Assembly: GCF_018603515.1 (NCBI RefSeq)
Contig: NZ_JACATN010000002.1
Location: 124,001 to 188,000, forward strand
DNA length: 64,000 nucleotides
Origin: Zobellia barbeyronii
GTDB lineage: Bacteria; Bacteroidota; Bacteroidia; Flavobacteriales; Flavobacteriaceae
Reading direction: 5' to 3'
In this document: positions 7,917 through 16,461 of the stretch, one piece after another
Layout: each line of letters begins with the position of its first letter
Numbering within the stretch: position 1 is the first letter of the stretch
Made by a program: the position numbers and the translations under genes
Notes under the pieces: generated by a model
The model's input: the letters and a program-made list of their open reading frames with translations, nothing else
Databases searched by the model: none
Told to the model about the DNA's origin: nothing

Positions 7917-10772
7917 TTGAAAATCAAACACCTCATATTTTGCTTTTATCTCGGAACCGTTCTTATGGGCGGTTTCGGAGAATTAGCTGCGCAACACGAA
8001 AACGTATTGACAGCCACACTAGATGGGCAAAGTAAAGAAATACAGGTTCAACAAGAATTTACGTATCAGAATAATTCTAACCAAACCTTAAGTACACTGT
8101 ATTTTAATGACTGGGCTCATGCCTACGCAAGTAAAAATACAGGATTGGCCAAACGGTTTGATGAGCAATTCAAAAAAAGCCTGCACTTGGCCAAAAAGCA
8201 CGAAAGAGGCTACACTACTATTATAAGTGCGGTAGATAGTGAATATAGAGGACTTCGCTGGCGCCGTACTACCGGTGAGGATATTATAAAAATCGATTTA
8301 AACAGTCCATTACCAGCAGGCGAATCTGCTAAACTTTTTTTAACGTACACCATAAAGCTTCCTGAAAATAAGTTTACGCCTTATGGTTATGACAAGAGAA
8401 AGAATAGTTACTACCTAAAAGATTGGTATTTAACACCGTCGTATTTTGATGGTGCTTGGCATTTATATTCCAACAAAAATTTAGAGGACCTCTTTACGGG
8501 AGTTACGGAAACTACGGTAAATTTTGTTTACCCTAGAAATTTAAACCTTGCCACTAACTTTACTGTTTTAGGAAACAATGGCATCTCCAACGGACAAATG
8601 GCCCAGTTAACGGCGGACCATCAAAAGAATTGCGAGATTTTACTTAGTCCGGAAAAGCGATTCATGACCCACGTTACCCCCCAAATAACGGTTATTACCG
8701 ATATTGAAGCTTTTAAGTATGCAGATGTATTTAAAGGATTATCTATCAATAGGGTTACAGAATTCATAGAGAACAACTTAGGAAAATATCCGCATCGTCA
8801 ATTATTGGTTAGCCAGTTGGATTATGAAAAGAATCCCCTGTACGGCATCAATCAATTACCTTCTTTTATAAGACCTTATGAAGAGCAGTTTCAGTTTGAA
8901 ATGAAATTTTTAAAAACTGCACTTATTAACATCTTGGAAGAGACTCTTTTCTTAGACCCTAGAAAAGAACAATGGTTAAGTGATGCTATTGCCAACTATC
9001 TAATGATAGAATATGTAGAGGAGTTTTACCCTGACCAAAAGCTGCTTGGAAAACTATCTAAAATATGGGGAGTACGCAGTTTTAATTTGGCGAAAATGAA
9101 TTTCAACGAACAGTATACATTTTTGTATATGCTTACTGCTCGTACCAATTTAGATCAACCCCTTAGCACCAGTAACGATTCCCTTATTAAATTCAACCAA
9201 AAAATAGGTAATAAATATAAGGCGGGACTTGGACTGGCATACCTTGCCAGCTATATTGGCAAAGACAAGGTAGATAAGAGTATTAAGACCTTTTATAAGC
9301 ACTATAAGCTTAGCCAAGTAAAGACATTGGACTTTGAATCCATATTAAAAAGATCTACGAATACAGATATCGACTGGTTTTTTAAAGACTTTGTGACTAC
9401 AGATCGCAAAATAGATTTCAAGATTAAAAAGGTAGAAAAAACCGAAGATTCACTTAGGGTTACCATAAAGAACAAAAAAGGGACTAATGTGCCTATTTCT
9501 TTGTTTGGGATGAAAAATGATACCGTAGTTTCTAAATATTGGTTTTCTGGCATTAATGATATTAAAACAGTTACCATTCCAAAAAATGGTGAAAAACGAC
9601 TAGTTCTTAACTATGACCAGAAAATTCCCGAATTCAACCAAAGGGACAACTGGAAATCTTTAGGAGGATTTTTCTCTGGGAATAAAAAGCTGAAATTTAC
9701 CTTTTTCCGTGATTCTGAGAATCCATATTACAATCAGGTGTTTTACGTACCCATTCTAAATTTTAATATTTATGATGGATGGACGCCTGGTATGCGACTA
9801 TACAACAAAACCCTATTAGAGCGTCCTTTCGTATACGATTTTGCTCCCTCCTATTCTTTTCGTGAAAACGCCTTTGTGGGCTCGGGAAGAATCTCATACA
9901 AAAAGTATCTAAGTAAAAGTGGACTTTATTTGGCTAATTATAGTCTTGGAGGCTCTACCTATCACTTTCAAGAAAATTCCCGATACTCAACCATTACACC
10001 TTCTATTACTTTTGGATGGAGACCAGCAAACCTTATTTCTAACAAAAGGGAGTTTTTGCGTTTTAGATATGTAAATGTATTGAGAGATAAAGCGGAGAGT
10101 TTAGGTGATTTTGAGACGCCGCCGGATTACAGTATTATGAATGTCCGTTACACCAATAGAAACCCAGGGATTATTAATTATGTTTCGTGGTTTGCAGATG
10201 CTCAACATGCAAGCGATTTTACCAAAGTGGCTTTTGAATTGGAATATCGCAAACTGTTTGAAAGTAACCGTCAATTCAATTTCCGTTTCTACGCTGGTAA
10301 ATTTATTAGAAATAAGACTACAGATTATACAGATCCCAATTATTACAGTTTTGCACTAGACCGCCCCACAGATTATTTATTTGATTATGGGTATTTGGGT
10401 CGCTCAGAAGACTCGGGTATTTATAGTCAACAGATTATTATTGCCGAAGGTGGATTTAAATCCTTTCTTCCTCAAGAATATCGTTTTGCAAATGACTATC
10501 TAGCCACCATAAACACTAGCGTTAACTTATGGAAATGGATTGAAGTTTATAGTGATTTGGGTTATGTCAAAAACAAAGGTGTAAACGGAAAATTCGTATA
10601 TGATTCCGGGGTTCGTCTAAACCTTCTTACAGATTATTTTGAACTTTACCTTCCGGTGTACTCAAACAATGGATGGGAGGTCTCGCAACCCAACTACGGT
10701 GAGAAAATCAGATTTATTGTCACTGTGAGCCCTAAAACGTTAATTGGCCTGTTCACACGAAAATGGTTTTAG
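7917..10772 (+). CDS. Degenerate M1-aminopeptidase-like protein with outer-membrane barrel
   Basis: A 951-residue secreted protein. A signal peptide covers about the first 25 residues (hydrophobic stretch, then LAAQ). The next ~500 residues resemble the N-terminal and catalytic domains of M1 metallopeptidases, but the zinc site is gone. Where HExxH is expected the sequence is LINILEETLFLD (about 335-346), followed by WLSDAIANYL in place of the usual WLNEGFA-type helix. The remaining ~350 residues alternate aromatic and polar residues in beta-strand fashion and end in ...FTRKWF, the terminal Phe typical of outer-membrane barrels. I infer a surface or periplasmic non-catalytic scaffold anchored by a barrel. 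The start is a TTG; no ATG precedes the signal peptide. It is tightly coupled to the LOG gene. Confidence 0.7.
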   Translation: MKIKHLIFCFYLGTVLMGGFGELAAQHENVLTATLDGQSKEIQVQQEFTYQNNSNQTLSTLYFNDWAHAYASKNTGLAKRFDEQFKKSLHLAKKHERGYTTIISAVDSEYRGLRWRRTTGEDIIKIDLNSPLPAGESAKLFLTYTIKLPENKFTPYGYDKRKNSYYLKDWYLTPSYFDGAWHLYSNKNLEDLFTGVTETTVNFVYPRNLNLATNFTVLGNNGISNGQMAQLTADHQKNCEILLSPEKRFMTHVTPQITVITDIEAFKYADVFKGLSINRVTEFIENNLGKYPHRQLLVSQLDYEKNPLYGINQLPSFIRPYEEQFQFEMKFLKTALINILEETLFLDPRKEQWLSDAIANYLMIEYVEEFYPDQKLLGKLSKIWGVRSFNLAKMNFNEQYTFLYMLTARTNLDQPLSTSNDSLIKFNQKIGNKYKAGLGLAYLASYIGKDKVDKSIKTFYKHYKLSQVKTLDFESILKRSTNTDIDWFFKDFVTTDRKIDFKIKKVEKTEDSLRVTIKNKKGTNVPISLFGMKNDTVVSKYWFSGINDIKTVTIPKNGEKRLVLNYDQKIPEFNQRDNWKSLGGFFSGNKKLKFTFFRDSENPYYNQVFYVPILNFNIYDGWTPGMRLYNKTLLERPFVYDFAPSYSFRENAFVGSGRISYKKYLSKSGLYLANYSLGGSTYHFQENSRYSTITPSITFGWRPANLISNKREFLRFRYVNVLRDKAESLGDFETPPDYSIMNVRYTNRNPGIINYVSWFADAQHASDFTKVAFELEYRKLFESNRQFNFRFYAGKFIRNKTTDYTDPNYYSFALDRPTDYLFDYGYLGRSEDSGIYSQQIIIAEGGFKSFLPQEYRFANDYLATINTSVNLWKWIEVYSDLGYVKNKGVNGKFVYDSGVRLNLLTDYFELYLPVYSNNGWEVSQPNYGEKIRFIVTVSPKTLIGLFTRKWF

Positions 10773-10881
10773 GATTTGGTTGCTGAATTCATAATAAAAT
10801 CAATTTTTGACAATAGAAAATTATCAATACACTATTGATTTCCGTTCTTTTTTAAATATATTTTGATCAAGTATGTTCTGC

Positions 10882-10917
10882 AAGCATTGTAAAAATGCTT
10901 CTAGTTTGTTATTTTTG
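10882..10917 (+). promoter_or_regulatory. E1 dehydrogenase promoter with overlapping dyad
   Basis: The promoter reads TTG (10887-10889), 20 bases, TATTTTTG (10910-10917), a good Bacteroidota match; the ATG is 21 bases further on. A perfect dyad AAGCATT-n5-AATGCTT (10882-10900) overlaps the -33 element, where a repressor could block the polymerase. Confidence 0.55.
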
Positions 10918-10937
10918 TAAAAACTCGTAAAGCTTAA

Positions 10938-13349
10938 ATGGATACTTCGCCTAAAACAAGTAACGATATTACGTTTGATGATTTCAAAACCCAAATCATA
11001 AGCGATTACAAAATTGCTGTTCTCAGCAGAACATGTAGTCTATTGGGAAGAAAGGAAGTTTTGACCGGAAAGGCAAAATTTGGAATCTTTGGAGATGGAA
11101 AAGAGTTGCCTCAACTGGCAATGGCTCGGTCTTTTAAAGATGGTGATTTTAGAAGCGGTTATTACAGGGACCAGACTTTTATGATGGCTTTGGGCCTTTT
11201 GACTCCAAAAGATATATTTCACGGTCTTTATGCTACAACTGATATAGAAAAGGAACCTATGAGTGCAGGTCGCCAAATGGGTGGCCACTACATAACTCAT
11301 AGTCTTAATGAAGACGGTAGCTGGAAAAACTTGATGAACCAAAAAAACAGTAGTGCAGATATTTCTTGTACTGCTGGCCAGATGCCTAGATTATTAGGCC
11401 TTGCACAAGCTTCCAAAGTATACAGAAACCTAAATGGTTTAGACGCTACTAAATTCTCTAATAAAGGGAACGAAGTTGCTTGGGGTACTATTGGTAACGC
11501 TAGTACAAGTGAAGGTATGTTTTTGGAAACAATTAATGCTGCAGGAGTACTTCAGGTGCCTATGGTAATAAGTATTTGGGATGATGAATATGGCATTTCT
11601 GTACCAGCAAAATTTCATACTACAAAAGAAGATATTTCAGAGATCCTAAGTGGTTTTAAACGTACCGAAGAACAAAACGGTTACGAAATATTTAAGGTTA
11701 AGGGATGGGATTACACTGCCCTCATGCACGCCTACGAAAATGCTGCGGATATAGCTAGGGACGAACATGTGCCTGTTATTATTCACGTAACAGAACTTAC
11801 CCAACCACAAGGTCATTCATCTTCTGGTTCTCACGAACGTTATAAGAATGAAGAAAGGTTAGACTGGGAAAAAGAAAACGATTGCAACAAGCGATTTCGT
11901 GAATGGATTCTGGAAACCGGTATCACCACGGACGAGGAGTTAAAACTAATTGAAAAGAATATTGTTAGGGAAGTTCGCTCTGCAAAAAGAGAGGCTTGGT
12001 CCGAGTATTTAGAAAACCACAAAGCTCTCAAGAAAAAATTGGTGGTTCTATTGGATAACGCTTCACTGAAAAGTCAAAACAAAAACTTTATTGTTAAGGT
12101 TAAAAACGACCTTATTGCCATTGAAGAACCTATTAAAAAGGATTTGGCAGTAAGTTCCAGGAAAGCACTTAGATATTTGATTGGAGAATCATTTCCTGAG
12201 AAACAAGATCTATTACAATGGACCAACACATTCCTTAAAGAAACACAACCGTTATATAGCGCCAATTTATACAATGATGGCCCTACAGGAGCTTTAAGCG
12301 TTACCGAAGTAAAACCGGAATACGCAGACACTACTGAAAATGTTGATGGCCGTGTTATTCTGCGAGATAATTTTGACAAAATATTTGAAAAATATCCGAA
12401 TACCTTAGTTTTTGGTGAGGATAGCGGTGCTATAGGAGATGTTAATCAAGGACTTGAGGGGCTTCAGGATAAATATGGTAAGATTAGAGTAGCCGATACC
12501 GGTATACGAGAAACTACCATTATTGGACAAGGGTTAGGCATGGCCATGAGAGGGCTTCGCCCAATTGCAGAAATTCAATATCTAGATTATATTTTTTATG
12601 CACTGTCTACTTTAACAGATGATGTAGCTTGTTTAAGGTACCGTACCTTTGGAAAGCAAAAAGCACCATTAATTGTGAGAACAAGAGGTCATCGCCTAGA
12701 AGGTATTTGGCATTCGGGTTCTCCTATGGGGACGCTAATTCACGCTTTGCGAGGCATGTATATTCTATCACCTAGAAACATGACACAAGCTGCTGGCTTC
12801 TATAACACGCTTCTAAAAACAGATGAACCTGCTTTGGTAATCGAAAGTTTGAATGGCTACAGGCTGAAAGAACAAAAACCTACAAACTTAGGAGAATTCT
12901 GTACGCCAATCGGTAAAGTTGAAACAATTAAAGAGGGAACCGATATTACATTAGTTTCTTATGGCTCTACACTTAGAATTGTATTACAAGCGGCAGAAGA
13001 ATTAAAAGAAGTAGGTATTGATGCTGAAGTAATAGATGCACAGACCTTATTACCTTTTGATGTACACCATGACACTTTAGAGAGTATTAAAAAAACAAAT
13101 AGACTACTTGTAATAGATGAAGATGTCCCTGGCGGATGTTCAGCTTACTTGCTTAACGAAATTATTGAAAAACAAGGAGCATATGCATATTTAGATTCTG
13201 CTCCACAGACTCTGACTTCAAAAGCTCACAGACCTGCTTATGGTACTGATGGGGATTATTTTTCAAAACCAAATGCGGAAGATGTTTTTGAAAAGGTATA
13301 TAATATCATGAATGAATTAGACCCAGAAAGCTTTCCAGAAATACGTTAA
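10938..13349 (+). CDS. Fused alpha/beta E1 subunit of 2-oxoacid dehydrogenase
   Basis: An 803-residue thiamine-diphosphate-dependent E1 component in which alpha and beta subunits are one chain. Residues ~1-400 are the alpha part, with the TPP-binding region GTIGNASTSEGMFLETIN and a phosphorylation-loop-like HSSSGSHERY. Residues ~450-803 are the beta part, with FGEDSG, GIRETTIIGQGLGMAMRGLRP, IAEIQYLDY and IDAQTLLPFD. The family oxidatively decarboxylates branched-chain 2-oxoacids or pyruvate together with E2 (acyltransferase) and E3. Neither E2 nor E3 is nearby, so they must be encoded elsewhere. Bacteroidota commonly carry such fused E1 genes as single units. Most likely branched-chain 2-oxoacid dehydrogenase E1, but the substrate is not decided by sequence. 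It is flanked by its own promoter and a hairpin terminator. Confidence 0.88.
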   Translation: MDTSPKTSNDITFDDFKTQIISDYKIAVLSRTCSLLGRKEVLTGKAKFGIFGDGKELPQLAMARSFKDGDFRSGYYRDQTFMMALGLLTPKDIFHGLYATTDIEKEPMSAGRQMGGHYITHSLNEDGSWKNLMNQKNSSADISCTAGQMPRLLGLAQASKVYRNLNGLDATKFSNKGNEVAWGTIGNASTSEGMFLETINAAGVLQVPMVISIWDDEYGISVPAKFHTTKEDISEILSGFKRTEEQNGYEIFKVKGWDYTALMHAYENAADIARDEHVPVIIHVTELTQPQGHSSSGSHERYKNEERLDWEKENDCNKRFREWILETGITTDEELKLIEKNIVREVRSAKREAWSEYLENHKALKKKLVVLLDNASLKSQNKNFIVKVKNDLIAIEEPIKKDLAVSSRKALRYLIGESFPEKQDLLQWTNTFLKETQPLYSANLYNDGPTGALSVTEVKPEYADTTENVDGRVILRDNFDKIFEKYPNTLVFGEDSGAIGDVNQGLEGLQDKYGKIRVADTGIRETTIIGQGLGMAMRGLRPIAEIQYLDYIFYALSTLTDDVACLRYRTFGKQKAPLIVRTRGHRLEGIWHSGSPMGTLIHALRGMYILSPRNMTQAAGFYNTLLKTDEPALVIESLNGYRLKEQKPTNLGEFCTPIGKVETIKEGTDITLVSYGSTLRIVLQAAEELKEVGIDAEVIDAQTLLPFDVHHDTLESIKKTNRLLVIDEDVPGGCSAYLLNEIIEKQGAYAYLDSAPQTLTSKAHRPAYGTDGDYFSKPNAEDVFEKVYNIMNELDPESFPEIR

Positions 13350-13362
13350 CTAATTAGTTATC

Positions 13363-13421
13363 AAACCCATTGGCATATAATAAAGCAACTTTGCTTTAAA
13401 ACTTTATATACCTATGGGTTT
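13363..13421 (+). terminator. Nested hairpin after the E1 gene
   Basis: Outer arms AAACCCAT (13363-13370) and ATGGGTTT (13414-13421) enclose a perfect inner hairpin TAAAGCAA-CT-TTGCTTTA (13381-13398). The outer stem runs into TTTATTTCTTT. It probably ends the E1 transcript. Confidence 0.55.
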
Positions 13422-13437
13422 ATTTCTTTGAAATGCA

Positions 13438-13469
13438 TTTGGGCAACTTCATAAAAAAGAATACTTTTA
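13438..13469 (+). promoter_or_regulatory. Putative DoxX promoter
   Basis: TTTG (13438-13441), a 20-base spacer, then TACTTTTA (13462-13469), one base off TAnnTTTG, 24 bases before the ATG at 13494. Confidence 0.35.
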
Positions 13470-13493
13470 TATTTAAAGTAAACTCAAAAATAG

Positions 13494-13868
13494 ATGTCTA
13501 ACACACTTTTAAAAGATATTGGCTTAGCCTTATTACGAATCGCAGCGTCTGCAATGATTGCTGTTCACGGATATGGAAAATTGCAAATGTTGATTAACGG
13601 TGTAGAATTTGCTGATCCCATTGGCATTGGTTCAACGCCTTCTTTGTTCCTAGCTGTGCTAGCAGAGTTTGTTTGTCCAATCTTAATCATCTTTGGTTTT
13701 AAAACTAGATTGGCAGCAATTCCCACGGCAATTACTATGGGTGTCGCAGCATTTATGGTACATGGAGCTGACCCATTTCAAAAGAAAGAACTGGCACTTA
13801 TTTATTTTGTCCTATTCGTTTCTATTATCCTCTTGGGCCCTGGAAAATACAGTGTAGATAAAAGATAA
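13494..13868 (+). CDS. DoxX family membrane protein
   Basis: A 124-residue inner-membrane protein of the DoxX family with four predicted hydrophobic segments. Family marks are the N-terminal LLRIAASAMIAVHGYGKL, the short loop before the second helix, and FLAVLAEFVCPILIIFGFKTRLAA with its conserved acidic residue and Gly-Phe-x-Thr-Arg turn. DoxX proteins have been linked to quinone or thiosulfate redox chemistry and oxidative stress in some bacteria; the role here is unknown. It converges with holA, with only one base between the two stop codons. Confidence 0.9.
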   Translation: MSNTLLKDIGLALLRIAASAMIAVHGYGKLQMLINGVEFADPIGIGSTPSLFLAVLAEFVCPILIIFGFKTRLAAIPTAITMGVAAFMVHGADPFQKKELALIYFVLFVSIILLGPGKYSVDKR

Positions 13869-13869
13869 T

Positions 13870-14871
13870 TTAGATAATCTTTACCAATAGTTCCTTTAAG
13901 AGGTCTGCTTGCGAATTAACGTTAGCGCCAACACCTTTCCCTTTCAAATCCATTTCGCGAAGAGATGATATAACACCACTAACCTTTTTCATAGGGTAGT
14001 TACGGGCTGCCGTCTGAAACTCACCAACAAAATATGGGTTAATCCGTAGTGCACTTGCTACGCTCTTAGGAGAATGATCATTTAGACCGTGATATTGTAA
14101 AAGTTGAGTAAAAAATGAATGCAACAAAGTTACGGTGAGCACAAAAGGATTATCCTTGGGGTTCTGAGAAAAATAATTAATGATACGCGTTGCCTTTAGC
14201 ACGTCTCTTTCTCCAATAGCCTTTTTGAGCTCAAAATTATTATAGTCTTTACTGATGCCTATATGGGCTTCTATATCCGCTGGTGTAATCTCGCTCTGTT
14301 TTGGCAGCACCAACTGTAGCTTTTCCAGTTCATTATTGATACGACTTAAATCCGTACCTAAGTATTCCGTTAGCAAAATAGCTGCTTTGTGTGATATACT
14401 ATACCCCCTATTCTGTAAATTTTTTCTAATCCAATCAGAGACTTTATTCTCATACAGTTTCTTACTTTCAAAAAGGACTCCTGCCTTTTGAACGGACTTA
14501 TATAACTTTTTACGCTTGTCTAATTTTTTGTATTTATAGCAAACCACTAATACAGTAGACATCTGTGGATTATCTACATAAGCCGTTAAATCGTCTATAG
14601 TCCTAACAAGGTGTTGTGCCTCCTTAACAATAACCACCTGGCGCTCTGCCATCATGGGGTATCGCTTTGCGTTGGCCACAATATCATCTATAGTAACATC
14701 TTTTCCATAAAGCACCATTTGGTTAAATCCCTTTTCCTCTTCGGCAAGGAGTTTTTTCTCAATGTAAGAGGCAATGCCATCAATATAATAGGGCTCCTCC
14801 CCAAACAAAAAATATATGGGTTTTATTTTGCCGTTTTTAATATCGGTAACTATTTGTTTTGCTTCATCCAT
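13870..14871 (-). CDS. holA: DNA polymerase III delta subunit
   Basis: The clamp-loader delta subunit, 333 residues, normal length. It opens the beta clamp as part of the DnaX complex. The N-terminal domain carries the family pattern IKPIYFLFGEEPYYIDGIASYI (about 16-37) and ends in PQMSTVLVVCYKYKKLDKRKKLY. The later region includes LTEYLGTDLSRINNELEKL (about 167-185), a strongly conserved HolA stretch. No P-loop is present, as expected for delta. It is divergent from the HsdR_N-like gene with only 26 bases between the two start codons, so the promoters must overlap coding sequence. This gene order is common in the group. Confidence 0.93.
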   Translation of the reverse strand: MDEAKQIVTDIKNGKIKPIYFLFGEEPYYIDGIASYIEKKLLAEEEKGFNQMVLYGKDVTIDDIVANAKRYPMMAERQVVIVKEAQHLVRTIDDLTAYVDNPQMSTVLVVCYKYKKLDKRKKLYKSVQKAGVLFESKKLYENKVSDWIRKNLQNRGYSISHKAAILLTEYLGTDLSRINNELEKLQLVLPKQSEITPADIEAHIGISKDYNNFELKKAIGERDVLKATRIINYFSQNPKDNPFVLTVTLLHSFFTQLLQYHGLNDHSPKSVASALRINPYFVGEFQTAARNYPMKKVSGVISSLREMDLKGKGVGANVNSQADLLKELLVKII

Positions 14872-14897
14872 CCAAAAAAAATCATCAAATTTGCTAA

Positions 14898-15344
14898 ATG
14901 GTACCCCTTAATTTTCCGGAGTATAAATTCCGTCTCAAAAGTAGCGAAAATAACGTGCGCATTTTTGACAGTATACGCAAAAAATTTGTTGTACTGCAAC
15001 CCGAAGAATGGGTAAGGCAACATGTTGTCAATTATTTACTAGAAGAAAAAAGCTATCCAAAAAGTCTGGTAAACGTTGAGAAGCAATTGGTTATAAACGA
15101 TATTAAGAAAAGGTATGATATTGTTGTTTTTAATTCGGACGGCAGTATTCACATCTTAGTAGAATGCAAAGCTCCCAAAATTAATATAGATCAAACCACT
15201 TTTGACCAAATAGCGCGCTACAACCTTGAATTAAAGGCCGATTATCTGATGGTAACCAATGGACTTGACCATTTTTATTGCAAAATGGATTTTACTTCAG
15301 AAAAATACACGTTTCTAAGGGATATTCCTGATTTTAGCCGTTAA
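14898..15344 (+). CDS. HsdR N-terminal-domain nuclease-like protein
   Basis: A 148-residue stand-alone protein related to the N-terminal nuclease domain of type I restriction HsdR subunits. The PD-(D/E)XK core is visible: RYDIVVFNSDG supplies the Asp and LVECKAP the E-x-K pair (about residues 73-99), after an EEWVRQHVVNYL helix. There is no helicase domain and no hsdM or hsdS neighbour, so it is not a restriction system. Bacteroidota carry this small protein widely beside holA, suggesting a housekeeping DNA-related role, which is inference. The glycosyltransferase gene starts 12 bases after its stop. Confidence 0.82.
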   Translation: MVPLNFPEYKFRLKSSENNVRIFDSIRKKFVVLQPEEWVRQHVVNYLLEEKSYPKSLVNVEKQLVINDIKKRYDIVVFNSDGSIHILVECKAPKINIDQTTFDQIARYNLELKADYLMVTNGLDHFYCKMDFTSEKYTFLRDIPDFSR

Positions 15345-15356
15345 TTTGCGATCGTT

Positions 15357-16358
15357 TTGCGTATTGCTGTCGTCATATTAAATTGGAATGGAGAGGTACT
15401 TCTTGAAAGATATCTGCCCTCTGTTGTGCAACACTCTGGTGACGCAGAAATTTACGTTGTTGATAATGCTTCCACAGATAATTCAGTTGCTTTTATCAAA
15501 ACCAATTATCCTTCCGTCAAGATTGTTCAGAATAGCGAAAATGGCGGCTTCACAAAAGGATATAATGATGGGCTAAAAAGTATAGATGCCGATATTTATT
15601 GTCTTCTTAATTCCGATATAGAAGTAACCGAAGGTTGGTTACCCCCTATTTTAAAAGTCTTTTCCGAAAACAAAGAAGTTGCTATTGTACAACCAAAAAT
15701 TATGGACCTCATGCGTCCGGATTATTTTGAATATGCAGGAGCAGGAGGAGGATTTATTGATCAATTAGGCTATCCTTTTTGTAGAGGACGTATATTTCAA
15801 GATCTTGAAAAGGATAACGGACAGTATGATGATGTTACCGAAATTTTTTGGGCAACAGGCGCATGCATGTTTATTAAAAAAGAAGTCTACTGGGAACTGA
15901 ATGGATTTGATGAACATTACTTTGCTCACCAGGAAGAAGTTGATTTATGTTGGAGAGCCAAGAATAATGGTCACAAAGTGTTTTATGTAGGTACTTCTAA
16001 GGTATTTCACCTAGGAGGTTCAACCCTTAGTAATATGAATCCCAAGAAAACGTATCTGAATTTCAGAAACTCTCTTTTCTCCATTACTAAAAATTTACCA
16101 AGAAGAAAAGCATTGACGATTATTATGCTTCGACTATTGCTTGATGGGATTGCAGCAATTCGTTTTATCTTTCAATTTAGATTCAGACATTGCCTAGCTA
16201 TATTAAGAGCGCATTTAAGCTTTTACAGGCATTTTAGAAAAATGTACAAAAGAAGGGAAAAAGCCAACTTTATCCAAAAATACTACTATACGAAGTCCAT
16301 TGTATGGCAGCATTTCGTACATCATGTAAAGAATTTTAACGATTTAGTAAAACATTAA
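15357..16358 (+). CDS. Family 2 glycosyltransferase
   Basis: A 333-residue GT2 (GT-A fold) glycosyltransferase. The N-terminus RIAVVILNWNGEVLLERYLPS, the DNAS-TDNS donor-site region and the metal-binding loop LLNSDIEV (about 82-89) are typical of rhamnosyl-transferase-like GT2 members. The acceptor-side motif is FWATGACMFIKKEVYWELNGFDEHYFAHQEEVDLCWRA, shortened here as GACMFIKKEVY and the E/D-D-LCWRA catalytic-base region (about 205). The C-terminal part is basic and amphipathic and may touch the inner membrane. The start is TTG: an in-frame stop lies 15 bases upstream and no ATG is available. Donor and acceptor sugars are unknown; surface polysaccharide assembly is the usual role. Confidence 0.88.
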   Translation: MRIAVVILNWNGEVLLERYLPSVVQHSGDAEIYVVDNASTDNSVAFIKTNYPSVKIVQNSENGGFTKGYNDGLKSIDADIYCLLNSDIEVTEGWLPPILKVFSENKEVAIVQPKIMDLMRPDYFEYAGAGGGFIDQLGYPFCRGRIFQDLEKDNGQYDDVTEIFWATGACMFIKKEVYWELNGFDEHYFAHQEEVDLCWRAKNNGHKVFYVGTSKVFHLGGSTLSNMNPKKTYLNFRNSLFSITKNLPRRKALTIIMLRLLLDGIAAIRFIFQFRFRHCLAILRAHLSFYRHFRKMYKRREKANFIQKYYYTKSIVWQHFVHHVKNFNDLVKH

Positions 16359-16374
16359 CTAATTTTACAAATAC

Positions 16375-16399
16375 TACCTTTGGCGATTATCTAATTTTG
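16375..16399 (+). promoter_or_regulatory. Putative promoters of the OmpA lipoprotein gene
   Basis: Two -7-like elements, TACCTTTG (16375-16382) and TAATTTTG (16392-16399), lie 60-90 bases before the start codon. Neither has a clear -33 TTG at the ideal distance, so which is used is undecided. Confidence 0.35.
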
Positions 16400-16461
16400 T
16401 CTCTTATTGACATTAGTTAAAAAATCAAATAACAATCATTAAATACTTAGTAACTCTCATT

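Noticed and set aside
14898-15344. Type I restriction system
   Set aside because: Only a stand-alone HsdR_N domain; no helicase, methylase or specificity gene in the area.
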